This document shows positions 61,447-64,000 of a DNA stretch of 64,000 nucleotides, piece by piece. The stretch's first letter is position 1, and each line of letters starts with the position of its first letter. The notes beneath the pieces were generated by a model. The model ran no database searches, was not told the origin of the DNA, and was given only the letters and a program-made list of their open reading frames with translations. Both the position numbers and the translations under genes were made by a program. Origin of the DNA: Purpureocillium takamizusanense (Eukaryota > Ascomycota > Sordariomycetes > Hypocreales > Ophiocordycipitaceae); the NCBI RefSeq assembly GCF_022605165.1, contig NC_063068.1:5952001-6016000 (forward strand). The letters are read 5' to 3'.

Positions 61447-62943
61447 TTAAAACTCCATGGGGGTGGCGACTCCAGCCTCCTTGACCCTCCGCAGCTCGTC
61501 ATTCCTCTCGGCCGCCTCTTCCTTGATCCTGTCCTCCACGTCTTGTCTGATGGCCCCGATGTCTGGCGGTATGGCCTGCATCTGGACGCTTGGGGCGGCC
61601 TGGACGAAGCGCAGCTGCTCGCTGACGTGGTTGACAATCTCCTGGAGCCGCTTAGGCGGGTTCTTGTTCTGCCTGGGTTCGCCGAGGATTTGCTCCAGCG
61701 TGGGAAAGAGCGTCTCTTGCCGGAACTGGTCGCGCCAAGGCGTGTGTTGGGGCAGCACGTCGCTAATCTTGTCCTGACAGCCGATGGCGATGCTAGTCTC
61801 ATACGTCCAGGCGCGGGCAACGTTCCTAGGCGTGTAGCCGCCGCCGCCAAAGAGGATGAGGGGCAGGTTCATGCGCTTGCAGAACTCTACACACGCGCCG
61901 TGACCCTGAACTTGGAGGTTGAAGCGCCCGAGACGGTCGCCGGCCAGGGAGTCGGCGCCGCACTGAAGGGCAACAGCGCTTGGTCGGAACTTTTCGACTA
62001 TGCGGCTGATGATGGTGTTGAAGAGCATGTCGTACTGCTCATCGGTGATGCCGTCGTTGAGAGGGACATTGACGGCGTGGTGAGCCCCTGGGTTCTGTTC
62101 ATTCTTCGGACCGTTGTCGTCGAGAGCTCCAGTTCCAGGAAAGAAGTTATTCGGATCGTATTTATGGAACGAAACCGTCATGACGCGGTCTGTTGAGAAG
62201 AAAGCCTCTTCCACGCCATCACCATGGTGAACATCGATATCGATGTATAGGACGCGGGGATGGTGGCGCAGAAGCTCAAGGATGGCGATGACAATGTCGT
62301 TTATGTAGCAAAAGCCCGACGCCTCCGCCTTCTTGGCGTGGTGGAGGCCGCCTCCCCAAGCGATTGCAATATCCGATTGCTTCGCGCAGATCTTCCGTGC
62401 AGCGTCCAGGGCGCTGCCAGCCGACATGGAGCAGTAATCGTACAGACCTTCAAACAAAGGGCAGTCACTACCTCCAAGGTTGAACTTGAGGTCAGGATTC
62501 TGGTTCTCCACGTCGCGGGGGACAGGTTCGGGTAGCACAGTCCCGAGGAAGTCGAGATAGTCGGTGGAGTGAAAGTCGGCGAGCTCTTCGTACGTGGCAG
62601 CGCGTGAGACGTAGTTGTCCATGGCGAACGACATGCCGTACGAGTAGATGAGGCTCTTGGAGAGGGTGAGGCGCCAGGGCTTCATGGGGTGCGTAACGCC
62701 GAAGTGGTGCTTCTCCATCTCGGGATTGCAGTGGAATGAGACGTTGTAGCCCTTTGGCCGGGTGATGCCGGATTCCTCAGCCATGCGCTTGCACTTGTTG
62801 AAGAACTTGGCGTTGTCCAGCTCGCTAGCAAGGCCAAGGGGCGCATCGTACCGCTCGACAATAGAGTCATTGCGGTCCACGTTGACCTTGTGAGGTAGAT
62901 AGTTGGGCTTGGGCACGCGGAACCGGTACGCGTCCATGTCCAT
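61447..62943 (-). CDS. hos2: Class I histone deacetylase, Hos2 type
   Basis: This single-exon gene encodes 498 aa. The longer frame begins at GTG, so I start at the ATG 62943 (MDMDAYRF). The catalytic domain is complete: HFGVTHPMKPWRLTLSKSLI, GGLHHAKKAEASGFCYINDI, the zinc-site block YIDIDVHHGDGVEEAF, ALQCGADSLAGDRLG and FGGGGYTPRNVARAW. The form HPMKPWRLTL separates Hos2 from Rpd3, which has HPMKPHRIRM. The enzyme removes acetyl groups from histones H3 and H4. In yeast it is the catalytic unit of the Set3 complex, and in several plant- and insect-associated fungi it affects conidiation and virulence. The C-terminal tail of about 80 residues is helical and acidic. No introns are seen, which is unusual in this window but acceptable. 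Confidence 0.94.
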   Translation of the reverse strand: MDMDAYRFRVPKPNYLPHKVNVDRNDSIVERYDAPLGLASELDNAKFFNKCKRMAEESGITRPKGYNVSFHCNPEMEKHHFGVTHPMKPWRLTLSKSLIYSYGMSFAMDNYVSRAATYEELADFHSTDYLDFLGTVLPEPVPRDVENQNPDLKFNLGGSDCPLFEGLYDYCSMSAGSALDAARKICAKQSDIAIAWGGGLHHAKKAEASGFCYINDIVIAILELLRHHPRVLYIDIDVHHGDGVEEAFFSTDRVMTVSFHKYDPNNFFPGTGALDDNGPKNEQNPGAHHAVNVPLNDGITDEQYDMLFNTIISRIVEKFRPSAVALQCGADSLAGDRLGRFNLQVQGHGACVEFCKRMNLPLILFGGGGYTPRNVARAWTYETSIAIGCQDKISDVLPQHTPWRDQFRQETLFPTLEQILGEPRQNKNPPKRLQEIVNHVSEQLRFVQAAPSVQMQAIPPDIGAIRQDVEDRIKEEAAERNDELRRVKEAGVATPMEF

Positions 62944-64000
62944 GGCCACGTGGCCCGGTGAGAGGCCGGGGCGGGCCTCCGTGTGACGGGGAAGGAGAAG
63001 ATAGTCGGCGAGTGAATCGTAATCTGATTGCTCGTGCCGGAGCGCGACGGAGTGAGCGTTGAGTACGAACCCGGTGAGAATGAGTTTCGACGTATGAGAC
63101 GGGGGGAGTCGGGACGGATGCGACCAGTGGCGGGGACCTTGTCAGCGCGAGTTTGGACTCGATATAGATATGGATTTATTGTATGAAGTACCGGAGACGA
63201 GCGATGACGGTCTATCGATATCGAGTGTCGTCGTTATGGCAGAGGGAGTGGACAAGCGATTTTGTATGTAGAATTGTGAGTTGAAACGAGGCACTGGCGA
63301 GAAGAGTCCATGTCGCGACGCCTGGTAGGAATCGGAGAGATGCCGCTAGTCCTGTTTAAGGCATTGGCCCATGAGGTAAGTTAGGTACCCTCTAGAAGTA
63401 ATTGCTGCGCATCACACTCAGACTCAAAGGCAACGGCACGCAGGAGGGCGGGGCACTTGGGTACCGACTGTGTACTGGGCGAGGTAGGCGGGTAACCTGT
63501 ATTGGCTTGGTACCCAAGTACCTGCGATCAGGGCCTCGGCCGTGGGGGGGCACATGCGAGGCAAGGCTGTAAGATAGCGCTGTGGTACCGTTTGAAGTAC
63601 TGAGTAGGTACCCGCGACCCTCGCAAGGCAAGGCTTTGGCCTGGGAGCAAGGGCAGAAAAAGTTGGCCTGTCATCGCCACTGGGTTTCGCATCACCGGCG
63701 TCCCTCCAACGACGTGCATACTCGTACGCTTGTCCATCCGCAGCCTCGTCAGCAACGCCACGACGGTCACCTCGCCCGGCTTCGCATCTGGGAACCGTCT
63801 GTCGCCAGCCGCCCACGCTTTGAGCACTTGCGCTCTGCGCTTCAGGTTGACTGACACACGGGGAGCCACGCACTCAAGACACCAATTTGCTTCGAGGTAA
63901 GAGCCGCCGCGCATACACCCACGTCGTTGCGAGTCGCTCGCGGTCGGCTATCCAGCCCAGCGGCTGCGAAGTCGGAGGCACTCTGTTTTCCCGTCTTCCG
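62944..64000. promoter_or_regulatory. hos2 upstream region
   Basis: This is about 1.06 kb upstream of hos2 to the right edge. It contains TAGGTACC-type elements (63383-63390, 63510-63522, 63604-63612). Minus-strand frames at 63424-63914 show no motif and I do not call them. Confidence 0.5.

Overview
This window looks like chromosomal DNA from a filamentous ascomycete fungus, most probably a GC-rich Sordariomycete of the order Hypocreales. The grounds are short (50-137 nt) GT-AG introns with CTRAY-type branch points, and a gene set typical of such fungi: alternative oxidase, Crz1, Bub1, Mdm31, eIF3j, a SUN-family wall protein and Hos2. The genus cannot be fixed from the sequence alone. Many of the longest open frames start at GTG or TTG. 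I therefore rebuilt genes by hand from splice sites and phase, and most models below close exactly in frame.

Layout, left to right. 1-165 (-) is the N-terminus of a TMF/Sgm1-like golgin that runs off the left edge. 1785-7633 (-) is a very large lysine-rich repeat protein whose first exon is unresolved. 7.6-15.1 kb holds almost nothing convincing. 15105-17335 (-) is Crz1, the calcineurin-responsive zinc-finger factor. 17.3-22.6 kb is again empty. 22627-23890 (-) is mitochondrial alternative oxidase. 25856-28523 (-) is an arginyl-tRNA synthetase in 13 exons.

The central block, 30.8-47.9 kb, is gene-dense and housekeeping: eIF3j (+), Mdm31-like inner-membrane protein (-), Pno1/Dim2 (+), enolase (+), Bub1 (+), Apn1-type AP endonuclease (-) and a DGAT2-type acyltransferase (-). 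49334-51205 (-) is a second C2H2 transcription factor. 51.2-59.4 kb is an 8.2-kb divergent intergenic region. 59415-60767 (+) is a secreted SUN-family cell-wall protein, convergent with the class I histone deacetylase Hos2 (61447-62943, -).

The genes do not form a pathway cluster. There is no biosynthetic cluster, transposase, reverse transcriptase, CRISPR array or convincing tRNA. The features that most need a second look are the repeat protein, with about 18 tryptophan/polylysine modules and SUMO-interaction-like motifs; the three large gene-empty blocks, dotted with a short palindrome related to TACCTAGGTA; a 7-nt last coding exon and a long ATG-less upstream frame in the arginyl-tRNA synthetase; and a pentanucleotide microsatellite inside a possible N-terminal extension of Bub1.
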